Assembly: GCF_032397745.1 (NCBI RefSeq)
Contig: NZ_CP135921.1
Location: forward strand, 6,064,501-6,128,500
Reading direction: 5' to 3'
Source: Bradyrhizobium prioriisuperbiae
GTDB lineage: Bacteria > Pseudomonadota > Alphaproteobacteria > Rhizobiales > Xanthobacteraceae
DNA length: 64,000 bases
Below are positions 8,027 through 17,398 of the stretch, piece by piece. The notes under the pieces are model-generated. The model had not been told where the DNA came from. It worked only from the letters and a program-made list of their open reading frames with translations, and made no database searches. Within the stretch, counting starts at the first letter, position 1. Each line of letters begins with the position of its first letter. A program made the position numbers and the translations under genes.

Positions 8027-8854
8027 ATGCAGATGGCCCAACGACTGACCCCCGCCGAGCCGGCCGACGCCACGATATCAGCCGTCGGGGCGCCGGTTCT
8101 CGCCGTCGATGGCGTCACCCTGCAGTACAAGACGCCGGAGCATCTGGTGACGGCGACCTATCGCGTCGGCTTCGATATCTATGCCGGTGACAGGTTGGTG
8201 CTGCTCGGCCCGTCGGGCTGCGGCAAGTCGACTTTGCTGAAGTCGATCGCCGGCTTCCACAAGCCGGTGGCGGGGTCGATCAAACTGAAGGGCAAGCCGG
8301 TCACGGGGCCCGGACCGGACCGCATGATGGTGTTCCAGGAATTCGACCAGCTGTTTCCCTGGAAGAGCGTGTTGGACAATGTCGCATTTCCGATGCGCGA
8401 GAACGGTGTCTCAAGGGCCGAGGCGGATGCGCGCGCCCGCGACGCCATCGCCAAGGTCAACCTGACCAAGTTCACCGACGTGTTTCCACACATGCTGTCC
8501 GGTGGCATGAAGCAGCGCGTCGCCATTGCCCGTGCAATGGCGATGAAGCCGGATGTGCTGCTGATGGACGAGCCGTATGCCGCGCTCGATGCGCTGACGC
8601 GGCGAAAAATGCAGGAAGAGCTGCTGCAGCTCTGGGACGATATCCGCTTCACCCTGGTGTTCGTGACCCACTCGATCGAGGAAGCGGTCATTGTCGGTTC
8701 GCGGGTGGTGGTGCTGTCGCCGCATCCGGGGCAGGTGCGGGCGGAGCTGAATTGCCATCATCTCGGCGTTGCGCACCAGGATGGCGCGGAATTCCAGATG
8801 CTGACGCGGCGGATCGCCGCGATGCTGTTCGAAGACAAGACCGTCGGGCAGTGA
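8027..8854 (+). CDS. NitT/TauT/SsuB-type ABC transporter ATP-binding protein
   Basis: A 275-residue ABC ATPase with Walker A GPSGCGKST, a Q-loop in MVFQEFDQLFPWKSV, signature LSGGMKQR, Walker B VLLMDEPYAALD and the H-loop FVTHSIEEA. The FPWKSVLDNV stretch is typical of the SsuB/TauB group. The chosen ATG has GGAGGA upstream; the open frame extends 17 codons further without a ribosome binding site. It powers the importer formed with 6941-7957 and 8866-9753. Confidence 0.92.
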   Translation: MQMAQRLTPAEPADATISAVGAPVLAVDGVTLQYKTPEHLVTATYRVGFDIYAGDRLVLLGPSGCGKSTLLKSIAGFHKPVAGSIKLKGKPVTGPGPDRMMVFQEFDQLFPWKSVLDNVAFPMRENGVSRAEADARARDAIAKVNLTKFTDVFPHMLSGGMKQRVAIARAMAMKPDVLLMDEPYAALDALTRRKMQEELLQLWDDIRFTLVFVTHSIEEAVIVGSRVVVLSPHPGQVRAELNCHHLGVAHQDGAEFQMLTRRIAAMLFEDKTVGQ

Positions 8855-8865
8855 GGGAGGCGATC

Positions 8866-9753
8866 ATGAGCGAGATGACTTTGAAACTGACCCCGCCGAT
8901 CCGCACCGAGCACGAATACGCGGTGTCAGCTCCGGTCGGCCTTGGCGATGTCGAGAAGCCACTGTCGCTGCTGGAGCGGCTGGCCAACAATGTCGCGGTC
9001 CGGCGCGGGCTGATCCTGATCGGACTTGCCATTGTCTGGGAATTGTATGGCCGCTGGCTGAATTCGCCGCTGACGTTTCCGACCTTCCTCGACACGATTG
9101 ATGCGCTGAAAAGCGGCATCGCCTCGGGTGTGATCCCGCAGCGGCTGTTCGTGACCCTGCAGACGCTCGTCGCGGGGTATGCGATCGGGCTGGTGATCGC
9201 CGCGCTGTTCACCAGCCTTGCGGTGACAACGCGGGTCGGCACGGATCTGTTGTCGACGCTGACGGCGATGTTCAACCCGCTGCCGGCGATCGCGCTGCTG
9301 CCGCTGGCGCTGTTGTGGTTTGGCCTGGGACGTTCCTCGCTGATCTTTGTCATCATTCATTCGGTGCTGTGGGCGGTGGCACTCAACATGCACAGCGGCT
9401 TTCTGTCGGTGTCGGAAACCCAGCGCATGGCCGGGCGCACCTTCGGCCTGTCGGGTCTTCGTCTTGTGCTGAAGATTCTGGTGCCGGCGGCATTTCCCGC
9501 CATCCTGGCCGGCCTCAAGATCGGCTGGGCGTTCGCCTGGCGCACCCTGATCGCGGCCGAGCTCGTGTTCGGTGTGTCATCGGGGCAGGGTGGGCTCGGC
9601 TGGTACATCTTTGAGAATCGCAACACGCTCGATACCGCTGCCGTGTTCGCCGGACTGTTGACCGTGATGGCGGTTGGCCTGTTTGTCGAAGGCGTGATTT
9701 TCCGTGCCATTGAAGCCAGGACGGTCCGGCGCTGGGGGATGCAGCGCGGCTAA
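8866..9753 (+). CDS. NitT/TauT/SsuC-type ABC transporter permease
   Basis: A 295-residue inner-membrane permease with about six helices and the EAA-like loop AGRTFGLSGLRLVLKILVPAAFPAILAGLKIG that contacts the ATPase (around residues 195-230). GAGGGAGG precedes ATG, 11 bases after the ATPase stop. A further open frame upstream runs inside the ATPase gene and is not real. Third component of the SsuABC-like importer in the dioxygenase operon. Confidence 0.9.
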   Translation: MSEMTLKLTPPIRTEHEYAVSAPVGLGDVEKPLSLLERLANNVAVRRGLILIGLAIVWELYGRWLNSPLTFPTFLDTIDALKSGIASGVIPQRLFVTLQTLVAGYAIGLVIAALFTSLAVTTRVGTDLLSTLTAMFNPLPAIALLPLALLWFGLGRSSLIFVIIHSVLWAVALNMHSGFLSVSETQRMAGRTFGLSGLRLVLKILVPAAFPAILAGLKIGWAFAWRTLIAAELVFGVSSGQGGLGWYIFENRNTLDTAAVFAGLLTVMAVGLFVEGVIFRAIEARTVRRWGMQRG

Positions 9754-9791
9754 GATTTCAAGCTCCATAACAAAAAACATTTGGGGGAAAC

Positions 9792-11237
9792 ATGTCCATC
9801 CTGACGATCGATCGCCGCAGTGTGCTGGCGGGCGCAGCCTTGCCTTTGCTCTCAGCGCAACTGCCGGCCCAGGCGCAAACCGCGCCTGCTGCGGGCCGCC
9901 CGATCCTGATCCGCGGCGCCACCGTCCTGACACTGGACGATGCCATCGGTACGTTGCCGCGCGGCGACGTGCTGGTGCGCGACGGCCGCATCGCCGACAT
10001 CAAGCCGAACATCGAGGCCGCGGATGCCCAGGTGATCGACGGCACCGGCTGCATTGCGTCGCCGGGCTTCGTCAACAGCCACATCCATCTCGCGCAGGCG
10101 ATCCTGCGCGGGCTGGCCGGCGATGCCACGCTCGATCAGTATTTCAAGCAGATCGTCTTCAAGTATACCCGTCACATCAAGCCGGAGGATCTCGCCGCCA
10201 GCGACTATGCCGGCGCGCTGGAGCAGTTATCCGCCGGCACCACGACATTGTTCGACTGGTGCCGCGAAGCGCAGACGCCGGCGCATGCCGATGCCATTGT
10301 CGATGCCATGAAGCGCTCGGGTATTCGGGCCTTTTTCGGGTATGGCGTCACCGGCCCCGCCCAGGGCGGTGCGGCGATTTGGGACGACGTCAAACGCCTG
10401 CGCAACGGTCCGCTGTCGTCTGACAGCGGTCGTGTTCGCCTTGCATTGGCATTGCGTGGGCCGGATTCCTCGCCGATGAATGAATCCGAAGATGATTTCC
10501 GCGCCGCGCGCGATCTCGGCCTGCTGCACCAGTTCCACGTCGGTGTGCTGCTCTATTCGGCGCGCACCCGGCGCGGTGTCGCCCAACTGGCGGAGAAGGG
10601 GCTGATCGGGCCGGGGGCCATCCTGGTCCATGCCAACGATCTCGACGAGGACGAGTACAAGATCACTGCCGACAAGGGCGCCAAGATCGCGACCACGCCA
10701 GAGGTCGAGATGATGATGGGCCATGGCCAACCGGTGATGGGGCGGGCCGTCAAAGCCGGACACCGTCCGGCGATTGGCGTCGATGTCGTGACCGGCGTCG
10801 GCGGCGACATGTTTGCCCAAATGCGCGCGGCGATCTCGGCGCAGCGCCTGGCCGATAATCTTGCGGCTGCTGCCGCCAAGACGCCGCTGCCCAAAGTGAC
10901 GCTGACCGCTCGTCAGGCGCTGGAAGCCTCCACCATCGATGGTGCTCGGATGCTGGGGCTCGAGCGGGAAATCGGCTCGCTGACGCCGGGCAAGCGCGCC
11001 GATATCATTCTGGTGCGCGCCGATGCGCTCGGCACCGCGCCGCTCAACGATCCCGTTGGCACCGTAGTGCTGCAATCAAGCCCGGCCAATGTCGATACCG
11101 TGATGGTCGAGGGCGAGCTGATCAAGAGCGGCGGCCAGTTCGTTGGCCGTGATGCGGCCCGTGCTGTGAAAGAGCTCAGTGAGCGCTCACGCGATCTCAA
11201 TGCTCGCGTCGAGGCGGCGGCGCGCAACCCGGGATAG
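9792..11237 (+). CDS. Exported amidohydrolase (cytosine deaminase/AtzA-like subtype)
   Basis: A 481-residue metal-dependent hydrolase. The N-terminus has a twin-arginine-type signal (DRRSVLAGAALPLL, then Ala-rich to about residue 32), so it is probably folded before export to the periplasm. The metal ligands follow the amidohydrolase subtype with HxH near the start: His97-x-His99 (VNSHIHL), His249 (QFHVG), His280 (LVHAND) and Asp331 (IGVDVVTG). The relatives deaminate or dechlorinate N-heterocycles and purines. As last gene of the operon, 38 bases after the permease, it may release the compound then imported by the ABC transporter. A convergent hairpin follows at 11251-11281. Confidence 0.85.
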   Translation: MSILTIDRRSVLAGAALPLLSAQLPAQAQTAPAAGRPILIRGATVLTLDDAIGTLPRGDVLVRDGRIADIKPNIEAADAQVIDGTGCIASPGFVNSHIHLAQAILRGLAGDATLDQYFKQIVFKYTRHIKPEDLAASDYAGALEQLSAGTTTLFDWCREAQTPAHADAIVDAMKRSGIRAFFGYGVTGPAQGGAAIWDDVKRLRNGPLSSDSGRVRLALALRGPDSSPMNESEDDFRAARDLGLLHQFHVGVLLYSARTRRGVAQLAEKGLIGPGAILVHANDLDEDEYKITADKGAKIATTPEVEMMMGHGQPVMGRAVKAGHRPAIGVDVVTGVGGDMFAQMRAAISAQRLADNLAAAAAKTPLPKVTLTARQALEASTIDGARMLGLEREIGSLTPGKRADIILVRADALGTAPLNDPVGTVVLQSSPANVDTVMVEGELIKSGGQFVGRDAARAVKELSERSRDLNARVEAAARNPG

Positions 11238-11250
11238 TGAGTTCATGAAT

Positions 11251-11281
11251 CATTGGGTCCCGCGTGAAGCAGGACCCAATG
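11251..11281. terminator. Bidirectional terminator between convergent genes
   Basis: Perfect 10-bp inverted repeat CATTGGGTCC (11251-11260) / GGACCCAATG (11272-11281) with an 11-base loop, in the 47-base gap between the amidohydrolase stop and the mipZ stop. Confidence 0.75.
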
Positions 11282-11284
11282 TTC

Positions 11285-12139
11285 TCAGGCTGCGTCCCGA
11301 GCAACCACCCCAGTACTGGCCGTCACGTCGCCGAACCCCATCGTATTGAGCAGGTTCTGCATCTCAAGCCGCGCACTCACGTGCGACAGCGTGGGGCGAG
11401 TCCCCAGCGTGACTTCGTCGAGGTCATCGACAGCCGTCAGGCCGCGTGGAAAGAACTCGCGGAAGATCACCCGTTTCGCCAAGCCGTCGACGCAGCGGAA
11501 ATTATTCATTTGCGAGAGTTCTTGCAGTCCCTCTCCGACCAGGCGCTTGTTGCGCGACGCCAACATCGAGAGGCGGTTGCGCAGCACGATCCAGTCGGTG
11601 GCAGCCTCATGAAGAAGCTGTCGCTGGCGGCGCGCCTCTTCGACCATCTCGGAATAGCGGCTGGTGCCGGTGACGCCGAAACTCTCGGGGTCGACGGTGC
11701 CGAGCACGTCGAAGTCGACGAAGCTGTCGTTCAGCGGCGTGATCAGGGTGTCGGCCAGGGAATGCGCCAGTCGCGCCAGATAGCTGTCGTGACCGGGCGT
11801 GTCGATGACAATGGCGTCGTACAAGCGCGCGAGTTCGGCGACAGTGTCCGACAGGGTCTTGCATCCGGCCGCCTCGTCCTCGGCAGTGGGATAGGCGACG
11901 CTGCCGAAACAAAAATGATCCGGCGTTTCCAGGTCGCGCGCGATCCGCTTGGCCCAGGCCCGTCTGTTCTCGATGTAGTGGGTGAAGCTGCGTTGCCTGA
12001 AATCGAGATCGATTGTTGCAACACGTTGCTGCGACTTGAGCAGCGCAATGGCAATGTTCATCGCGACAGTGGACTTGCCCGATCCACCCTTTTCGTTGCC
12101 CACGACGATGACGCGAGCAGTTGCGCTTTCAACCGACAT
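11285..12139 (-). CDS. mipZ: MipZ, ParA-like ATPase that positions the division plane
   Basis: A 284-residue ParA-superfamily ATPase with the deviant Walker A GNEKGGSGKST (residues 14-24), ATIDLDFRQRSFTHYIENRRAW, the Walker B-like IVIDTPGHDSYLARLAHSLAD and the stretch PLNDSFVDFDVLGTVDP that matches Caulobacter MipZ. MipZ forms a polar gradient on ParB/nucleoid and blocks FtsZ assembly away from midcell; it is a core alphaproteobacterial gene. It is monocistronic here, converging on the catabolic operon, so its neighbours are not functionally linked. A short inverted repeat (ATCTCA/TGAGAT, 12242-12258) lies about 100 bases upstream. Confidence 0.93.
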   Translation of the reverse strand: MSVESATARVIVVGNEKGGSGKSTVAMNIAIALLKSQQRVATIDLDFRQRSFTHYIENRRAWAKRIARDLETPDHFCFGSVAYPTAEDEAAGCKTLSDTVAELARLYDAIVIDTPGHDSYLARLAHSLADTLITPLNDSFVDFDVLGTVDPESFGVTGTSRYSEMVEEARRQRQLLHEAATDWIVLRNRLSMLASRNKRLVGEGLQELSQMNNFRCVDGLAKRVIFREFFPRGLTAVDDLDEVTLGTRPTLSHVSARLEMQNLLNTMGFGDVTASTGVVARDAA

Positions 12140-12320
12140 CAGAGCAGCCCTCGAAGATCTGGTTGATGTATAGGATGTGCATGTATTGCAGGTTGCAGCA
12201 GTAGCTCTGATTCTTCCGGTTCCCGCAAGTTGTTCGCGATGATCTCATTGATTGAGATAAAGTTGTGAGCGCGCGGTGCGACAATTCGCAGATGCGAGTC
12301 GTTCGATCGCTGCGTGTGCG

Positions 12321-12785
12321 TCAGCGCACCGGCAGCGCGATCGAGTATTTCACCTGGCTCAGCGCGAAACTCGATTCAATAGAAGCGATTCCATCGAGCC
12401 GCGTCAGTTTGGTCTTCAGGAATGTTTCATAGGAGGCGAGGTCGGCGGCGACGACGCGCAGGAGATAGTCGCGGTTCCCCGTCATCAGATAACACTCGAG
12501 CACTTCTTCCCAGCGCGAGATCGCCTTGGCGAAACGATCGAGGTCCTCTTCCTTCTGTCGCGCCAGCTTGATCGAGATGAAGACGCTGACATGCAGCCCC
12601 AGCGACTTCTGGTCGACGGTGGCGATATAGCCGGTGATGACGCCGCGTTCTTCCAGCAGCTTGACCCGGCGATGGCAGGGCGAGATCGACAGGCCGACCT
12701 GATCTGCCAGCTCCTGCATGGTCACACGGCTGTCCGCCTGCAGCACGGCGAGGATCTTGCGGTCTATCGGATCGAGGTCGGTCAT
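12321..12785 (-). CDS. Lrp/AsnC-family transcriptional regulator
   Basis: A 154-residue Lrp-type regulator: winged helix-turn-helix in residues 1-60 (DRKILAVLQADSRVTMQELADQVGLS and CHRRVKLLEERGVI) and a C-terminal RAM/ligand domain (YLMTGNRDYLLRVVAADL). Such proteins sense amino acids and often control the adjacent gene. It is divergent from the E1 gene at 12924, and a long perfect palindrome lies between them. It therefore most likely regulates that gene and itself. Confidence 0.92.
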   Translation of the reverse strand: MTDLDPIDRKILAVLQADSRVTMQELADQVGLSISPCHRRVKLLEERGVITGYIATVDQKSLGLHVSVFISIKLARQKEEDLDRFAKAISRWEEVLECYLMTGNRDYLLRVVAADLASYETFLKTKLTRLDGIASIESSFALSQVKYSIALPVR

Positions 12786-12811
12786 TGGGATAAATCGCCT
12801 GATTTTGCATC

Positions 12812-12836
12812 ATTATTGGTAATTTATACCAATAAT
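12812..12836. promoter_or_regulatory. Probable Lrp-family operator
   Basis: ATTATTGGTA (12812-12821) and TACCAATAAT (12827-12836) form a perfect 10-bp inverted repeat with a 5-base spacer. It lies 27 bases upstream of the lrp start codon and 88 bases upstream of the E1 start. The AT-rich centre and symmetric arms match known Lrp-family sites. Confidence 0.75.
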
Positions 12837-12923
12837 GTGCCGGCTGGCGAGTGTCTTTGGGAACGAACTGGATCACATTATGATTAGGCTCGTGCTCATC
12901 CAATCTGAGTCCCGGGTGATGTC

Positions 12924-15323
12924 ATGTCGAACGCGCCGTCCCGTATCGAGATCCTTTCTGCCCTGACCCGCAAGGCGCTGTGGCTCTCGTCGTGGACCAT
13001 CCACAACGCCAACCACATCCGTCCCAATGTCGACGGCTTGAAAGTCGGCGGCCACCAGGCCTCGTCGGCCTCGCTCGCCGCGATCATGTCGGCGCTGTAT
13101 TTCTCCGTGCTCAAGCCGGAGGATCGCGTCGCTGTGAAGCCGCACGCAAGCCCGGTGTTTCATGCCATCCAGTATCTGCTGGGGCAGCAGACCCGCGACA
13201 AACTCGAGAACTTTCGCGGCCTGAAGGGCGCGCAGTCCTATCCGTCGCGTACCAAGGACACCGACGATGTCGATTTCTCCACCGGCTCGGTCGGGCTCGG
13301 CGTGGCGCAGACACTCTTTTCCTCGCTGGTGCAGTCCTACGTCACCGCCCACGGCTGGATGAAGGACCGGCCCGAAGGCCGCATGATCGCGCTGGTCGGC
13401 GATGCCGAGATGGACGAGGGCAACATCTTCGAGGCGCTGGCCGAAGGCTGGAAGCAGGGCCTGCGCAACACCTGGTGGGTGGTCGACTACAACCGCCAGA
13501 GCCTGGACGCGGTGGTGCGCGAAGGCCTGTGGGAAAAATTCGAGGTGATGTTCCGCAATTTCGGTTGGGACGTCGTCATCATCAAGTACGGCAAGCTGAT
13601 GCGCCAGGCGTTCGCCGAGCCCGGCGGCGAAGCCCTGCGCAAATGGATCGATGGGTGCCCCAACCAGATGTATGCGGCGCTGTCGTTCCAGGGCGGCGCG
13701 GCGTTCCGCAAGCACCTTTTGGACGACATCGGCGATCAGGGGCCGGTGACGCGGCTGATCGAGAAGCGGTCTGACGCGGAATTGCTGGCGCTGATGTCGA
13801 ACCTCGGCGGCCATGACGTGGAAACGCTGATCGACGCCTTCGAGGCGATCGATCACGACCGTCCGGTCTGCTTCATCGCCTACACCATCAAGGGCATCGG
13901 ACTGCCGTTCCAGGGCCACAAGGACAACCACGCCGGCCTGATGACCGTCAATCAGATGGAAGCCTGGCGCGCCACCCAAAAGATTCGTCCGGGGCACGAG
14001 TGGGACAAGTTCGAGGGGCTGGACTTGCCCCCAGCCGTGCTCGAGGAATTCCTGTCCAACGTGCCATTCGCGCGCGAGGGACGCCGGCGGCTGCAGGCGC
14101 CGCAGATCCCGGTGCCAGATCGCCTGCCGTTCAAGCCGGCCGCGCGAATGTCGACCCAGCAGGGCTTTGGCCTGGTGCTGAGCGAACTGGCGCGCACCGA
14201 TACGGAGCTGGCGGAACGCATCGTCACCACATCGCCTGACGTTACAGTCTCCACCAATCTCGGCGGCTGGGTGAACCGGCGCGGCTTGTTTGCCCGCGCC
14301 GAGCAGGCTGACGAATTCCGCAAGGAAAAGATCCCGTCGACCTTCACCTGGGACTTCTCGCCGAAGGGACAGCACATCGAGCTCGGCATCGCGGAGATGA
14401 ACCTGTTCATCCTGCTGTCCGCGCTCGGCCTGTCTCATTCCATCAATGGCGCGCGCCTGTTGCCGGTCGGCACGCTGTACGATCCCTTCATCGAGCGCGG
14501 CCTCGATGCGCTGAACTATGCCTGTTACCAGGACGCGCGCTTCATGGTCGCGGCGACGCCGTCGGGCATTTCGCTGGCGCCGGAAGGCGGCGCGCATCAG
14601 TCGATCGCCACGCCTTTGATCGGCATGGCGCAAGATGGGCTGTCGTCGTTCGAGCCCGCCTTTGTCGATGAGTTGGCCGCGATCATGCGCTGGGGGTTCC
14701 AGCACATGCAGAAGGACGCCCAGAAGGACGTGTCAGACTCGACGCAGCCGGGGCAGGAGGGTGGCGGCTCGGTGTATCTGCGGCTGTCGACCCGCACCAT
14801 CGACCAGCCGCAGCGCCAGCTCACGCCGGAGCTGGAAGCCAACATCACTGACGGTGCCTACTGGATGCGCAAGCCAGGTCCTAACGCCGAGCTGGTGATC
14901 GCCTATACCGGCACGATTGCGCCGGAGGCCATCGAAGCGACCGGACTGCTCGGCGATGGCCGCCGCGACATCGGGCTGCTGGCGATTACCTCGGCCGACC
15001 GGCTCTACAGCGGCTGGACCGCTTCACGCCGGCGCCAGCGCGAGGGCGCGCTGACCAGCATGAGCCATATCGAACGGCTGCTTGCGCCGCTGCCGCGCCA
15101 TTGCGGCATCGTCTCGGTGATCGACGGCCACCCGGCGACGCTGGCCTGGCTCGGCGGCGTGCACGGTCATCGCGTGGAGGCGCTCGGCGTCGACCACTTC
15201 GGCCAGACCGGCACCATCGACGATCTCTATGCGCACTACGGCATCGACACCAACGCCATCATCGAAGCCGCTGAGCGGCTGACGCGCGGCGGACCGATCT
15301 TCCATCGCAAGGTGGCGGTCTGA
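12924..15323 (+). CDS. AceE-like homodimeric 2-oxoacid dehydrogenase E1 / transketolase-family enzyme
   Basis: A 799-residue thiamine-diphosphate enzyme. The N-terminal domain carries GGHQASSASLAAIMSALYF (substrate/TPP pocket) and the TPP-Mg motif GDAEMDEGN...DYN (Gly159-Asp160 to Asn190). The middle domain includes HIELGIAEMNLFILLSALGL and the acid residues for TPP activation, and the C-terminal domain is of transketolase type. It aligns in layout with pyruvate dehydrogenase E1 of the single-chain AceE type (about 890 residues) but is shorter. No E2 or E3 gene is beside it, so the true substrate and partners are unknown. Control by the divergent Lrp regulator points to a link with amino-acid or branched ketoacid metabolism. 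Confidence 0.82.
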   Translation: MSNAPSRIEILSALTRKALWLSSWTIHNANHIRPNVDGLKVGGHQASSASLAAIMSALYFSVLKPEDRVAVKPHASPVFHAIQYLLGQQTRDKLENFRGLKGAQSYPSRTKDTDDVDFSTGSVGLGVAQTLFSSLVQSYVTAHGWMKDRPEGRMIALVGDAEMDEGNIFEALAEGWKQGLRNTWWVVDYNRQSLDAVVREGLWEKFEVMFRNFGWDVVIIKYGKLMRQAFAEPGGEALRKWIDGCPNQMYAALSFQGGAAFRKHLLDDIGDQGPVTRLIEKRSDAELLALMSNLGGHDVETLIDAFEAIDHDRPVCFIAYTIKGIGLPFQGHKDNHAGLMTVNQMEAWRATQKIRPGHEWDKFEGLDLPPAVLEEFLSNVPFAREGRRRLQAPQIPVPDRLPFKPAARMSTQQGFGLVLSELARTDTELAERIVTTSPDVTVSTNLGGWVNRRGLFARAEQADEFRKEKIPSTFTWDFSPKGQHIELGIAEMNLFILLSALGLSHSINGARLLPVGTLYDPFIERGLDALNYACYQDARFMVAATPSGISLAPEGGAHQSIATPLIGMAQDGLSSFEPAFVDELAAIMRWGFQHMQKDAQKDVSDSTQPGQEGGGSVYLRLSTRTIDQPQRQLTPELEANITDGAYWMRKPGPNAELVIAYTGTIAPEAIEATGLLGDGRRDIGLLAITSADRLYSGWTASRRRQREGALTSMSHIERLLAPLPRHCGIVSVIDGHPATLAWLGGVHGHRVEALGVDHFGQTGTIDDLYAHYGIDTNAIIEAAERLTRGGPIFHRKVAV

Positions 15324-15368
15324 CAGCGGGCGTCACCCAGCCGCTTGGAGATTTTCTGAAGCGGCAAC

Positions 15369-16331
15369 TCAGACGTGCCTGCGACGATCTGACGATCGCG
15401 CAGGCACGGGAGCGGCGGCACGTTTGCCCCTGCTGGCTGACTTCGCTTCTTCCCGCATCAACGCGATGAAAGCGCGAAGCCCGGCCGTCATATGCCGGTG
15501 ACCGGGGTAATAAAGACGCAGCCCCGGGAATGGCGGCGTCCAGTCTTCCAGGACGGCTTGCAGGTGTCCGGCGGCGAGATGATCCGCCACCCAGAAGTCG
15601 CTGAGAAACGCCAGCCCCAGGCCTTCGAGCGCGGCTTCGATCATCAAGCCGTCGTTGTCGAGCGTGAGCCTGCCCGGGACATCCATGGTGATCTCTTCGC
15701 CCCGCTTTTCAAATTCCCAGCGGTAGAGTTTGCCGCCGGGCATGCGTCTGCGAATGCATTCGTGTGACAGCAAATCCGCAGGTGTCAGCGGCATCGATGC
15801 GCGCGCGAAATAGGCCGGCGCTCCCACCACGATAAAACGGGAATCCGGGCCGCAGGGGATCGCGATCATGTCCAGCGGAACGGATTCAGCCAGGCGAACG
15901 CCGGCATCGAAACCTTCCGCGACAATATCGATAGGACGGCCTTCCAACACCAGTTCGACATTCATGTCGGGATAGCGCCGAAGAAATTTCGCGACCACAG
16001 GGCGCAGGATCTGATGCGCGGCGCGTTCCTTCAGATTGATGCGAAGCGTGCCGGCGGGCGTGTCGCGAAACGCGTTCACGTCTTCCATCGCCCCGGCGAT
16101 CTCGCTCAGTGCAGGACGCACCCGGGCGAGAAAGCGCTCTCCCGCTTCCGACAACGCCACGCTGCGGGTGGTGCGATTGATGAGGCGGACCCCAAGCCGT
16201 TTTTCCAGCCCGGCGATGGCGTGGCTGAGGGCGGACGGCGAAATGCCGAGTTCTGCCGCCGCGGCACGAAAACTGCGATGCGCGGAAATCGTGGCGACGG
16301 CATTCAGTTCGAAAAGACCGGTCTGTAACAT
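15369..16331 (-). CDS. LysR-family transcriptional regulator
   Basis: A 320-residue LysR-type regulator: HTH_1 at residues about 5-62 ([43 protein letters not shown]) followed by a periplasmic-binding-like effector domain of the CrgA/YafC kind. The C-terminal tail is basic and unstructured. It is divergent from the SDR gene at 16444 with a 112-base gap, the classic layout for LysR control of its neighbour. The effector is unknown. Confidence 0.92.
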   Translation of the reverse strand: MLQTGLFELNAVATISAHRSFRAAAAELGISPSALSHAIAGLEKRLGVRLINRTTRSVALSEAGERFLARVRPALSEIAGAMEDVNAFRDTPAGTLRINLKERAAHQILRPVVAKFLRRYPDMNVELVLEGRPIDIVAEGFDAGVRLAESVPLDMIAIPCGPDSRFIVVGAPAYFARASMPLTPADLLSHECIRRRMPGGKLYRWEFEKRGEEITMDVPGRLTLDNDGLMIEAALEGLGLAFLSDFWVADHLAAGHLQAVLEDWTPPFPGLRLYYPGHRHMTAGLRAFIALMREEAKSASRGKRAAAPVPARSSDRRRHV

Positions 16332-16364
16332 TGTGCGATATCCTGCATCAGGTCATGCCATTTT

Positions 16365-16380
16365 ATGCGTATTATTGCAT
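16365..16380. promoter_or_regulatory. Candidate LysR-type box
   Basis: ATGC (16365-16368) and GCAT (16377-16380) flank the AT-rich centre GTATTATT in the divergent LysR/SDR promoter. This resembles a LysR interrupted palindrome but is short. Confidence 0.35.
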
Positions 16381-16443
16381 CAATCAAGGTGCCCTATATC
16401 GAGCCGACGATCAGGATCGAACAGGCATTCCAAAGGCATCCCC

Positions 16444-17271
16444 ATGGCAAAGACATTCCTCATCACAGGCGTTTCCAGCGGTTTCGGCCGGGCATTGGCG
16501 GAGGCCGCGGTGAACGATGGCCACATCGTCGCCGGCACCGTGCGTAACGACGCCGACAAGACAACATTCGAGGCGCTGGGCCGAAGCGCGCATGCGGTGA
16601 TCCTCGACGTCACCAACACCGCAGCGATCGCGCCCGCGGTTGCCGGCATCGAGACCAGGATCGGCGCGATCGACGTTCTGGTGAACAATGCCGGCTATGG
16701 CCACGAGGGCATTCTGGAAGAATCGTCGATCGACGATCTGCGGCGCCAGTTCGAGGTCAACGTGTTCGGCGCCGTTGCGATGATCCAGGCGGTGTTGCCC
16801 TCCATGCGCAAGCGACGTGCCGGGCATATCCTCAACATCACGTCGATGGGCGGAATCATCACGCTGCCGGGCCTCAGCTATTACCACGGCAGCAAGTTCG
16901 CGCTGGAAGGGATATCCGAATCTCTTGGCAAGGAAGTCAAAGACCTTGGCATCAAGGTCACCGCGGTCGAGCCAGGTGGCTTCCGGACCGACTGGGCCGG
17001 ACGATCGATGGTGCGAGCGGGACGATCGATCGGGGACTACGATGCTGTCATGGAGCCAGTCCGCAAGCGCCGCATGGAAATGAGCGGCCGGCAGGTCGGC
17101 GACCCCACGAAAGCCGCACAGGCGATGCTGAAAGTCGCCCTGTCGGACAATCCACCGGCGCACCTGCTGCTCGGAAGCGACGCCGTGCGGATGGTCGAAG
17201 AAAAAATCAAATCGCTGCAGGCCGAATTCGACGCATGGAAAAGCGTTTCGCTGTCCACCGATGTGACCTGA
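16444..17271 (+). CDS. SDR-family oxidoreductase
   Basis: A 275-residue classical SDR. TGVSSGFG (residues about 8-15) binds the cofactor, NNAG is at about 80-83 and the catalytic set is Ser in NITSMGG and YYHGSKFALEG (Tyr-x3-Lys). Residues after beta-2 (TVRNDADK) favour NADP. It resembles the group often annotated as oxidoreductase/short-chain dehydrogenase near LysR regulators. Probably the target of the divergent LysR gene. Substrate unknown. Confidence 0.9.
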   Translation: MAKTFLITGVSSGFGRALAEAAVNDGHIVAGTVRNDADKTTFEALGRSAHAVILDVTNTAAIAPAVAGIETRIGAIDVLVNNAGYGHEGILEESSIDDLRRQFEVNVFGAVAMIQAVLPSMRKRRAGHILNITSMGGIITLPGLSYYHGSKFALEGISESLGKEVKDLGIKVTAVEPGGFRTDWAGRSMVRAGRSIGDYDAVMEPVRKRRMEMSGRQVGDPTKAAQAMLKVALSDNPPAHLLLGSDAVRMVEEKIKSLQAEFDAWKSVSLSTDVT

Positions 17272-17291
17272 ATAATTGAAACCTCAAGAGT

Positions 17292-17329
17292 CCCGGGCGC
17301 AACACACTCAGCCTTGTCGCGCGTCCGGG
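17292..17329. terminator. Possible terminator between convergent SDR and livF
   Basis: CCCGGGCGC (17292-17300) pairs with GCGTCCGGG (17321-17329) with one mismatch and a 20-base loop. It lies 21 bases after the SDR stop. No clear U-tract. Confidence 0.35.
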
Positions 17330-17398
17330 GCATGTATGGTTCGACATCCGCAGGTCCGGTGGCTCCTGCTGCCGGCGGGCTGTGCCCTGGCTCATGCG

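Noticed and set aside
12242..12258. ATCTCA/TGAGAT inverted repeat upstream of mipZ
   Set aside because: Only 6-bp arms and no known regulator; not strong enough for a separate regulatory call.
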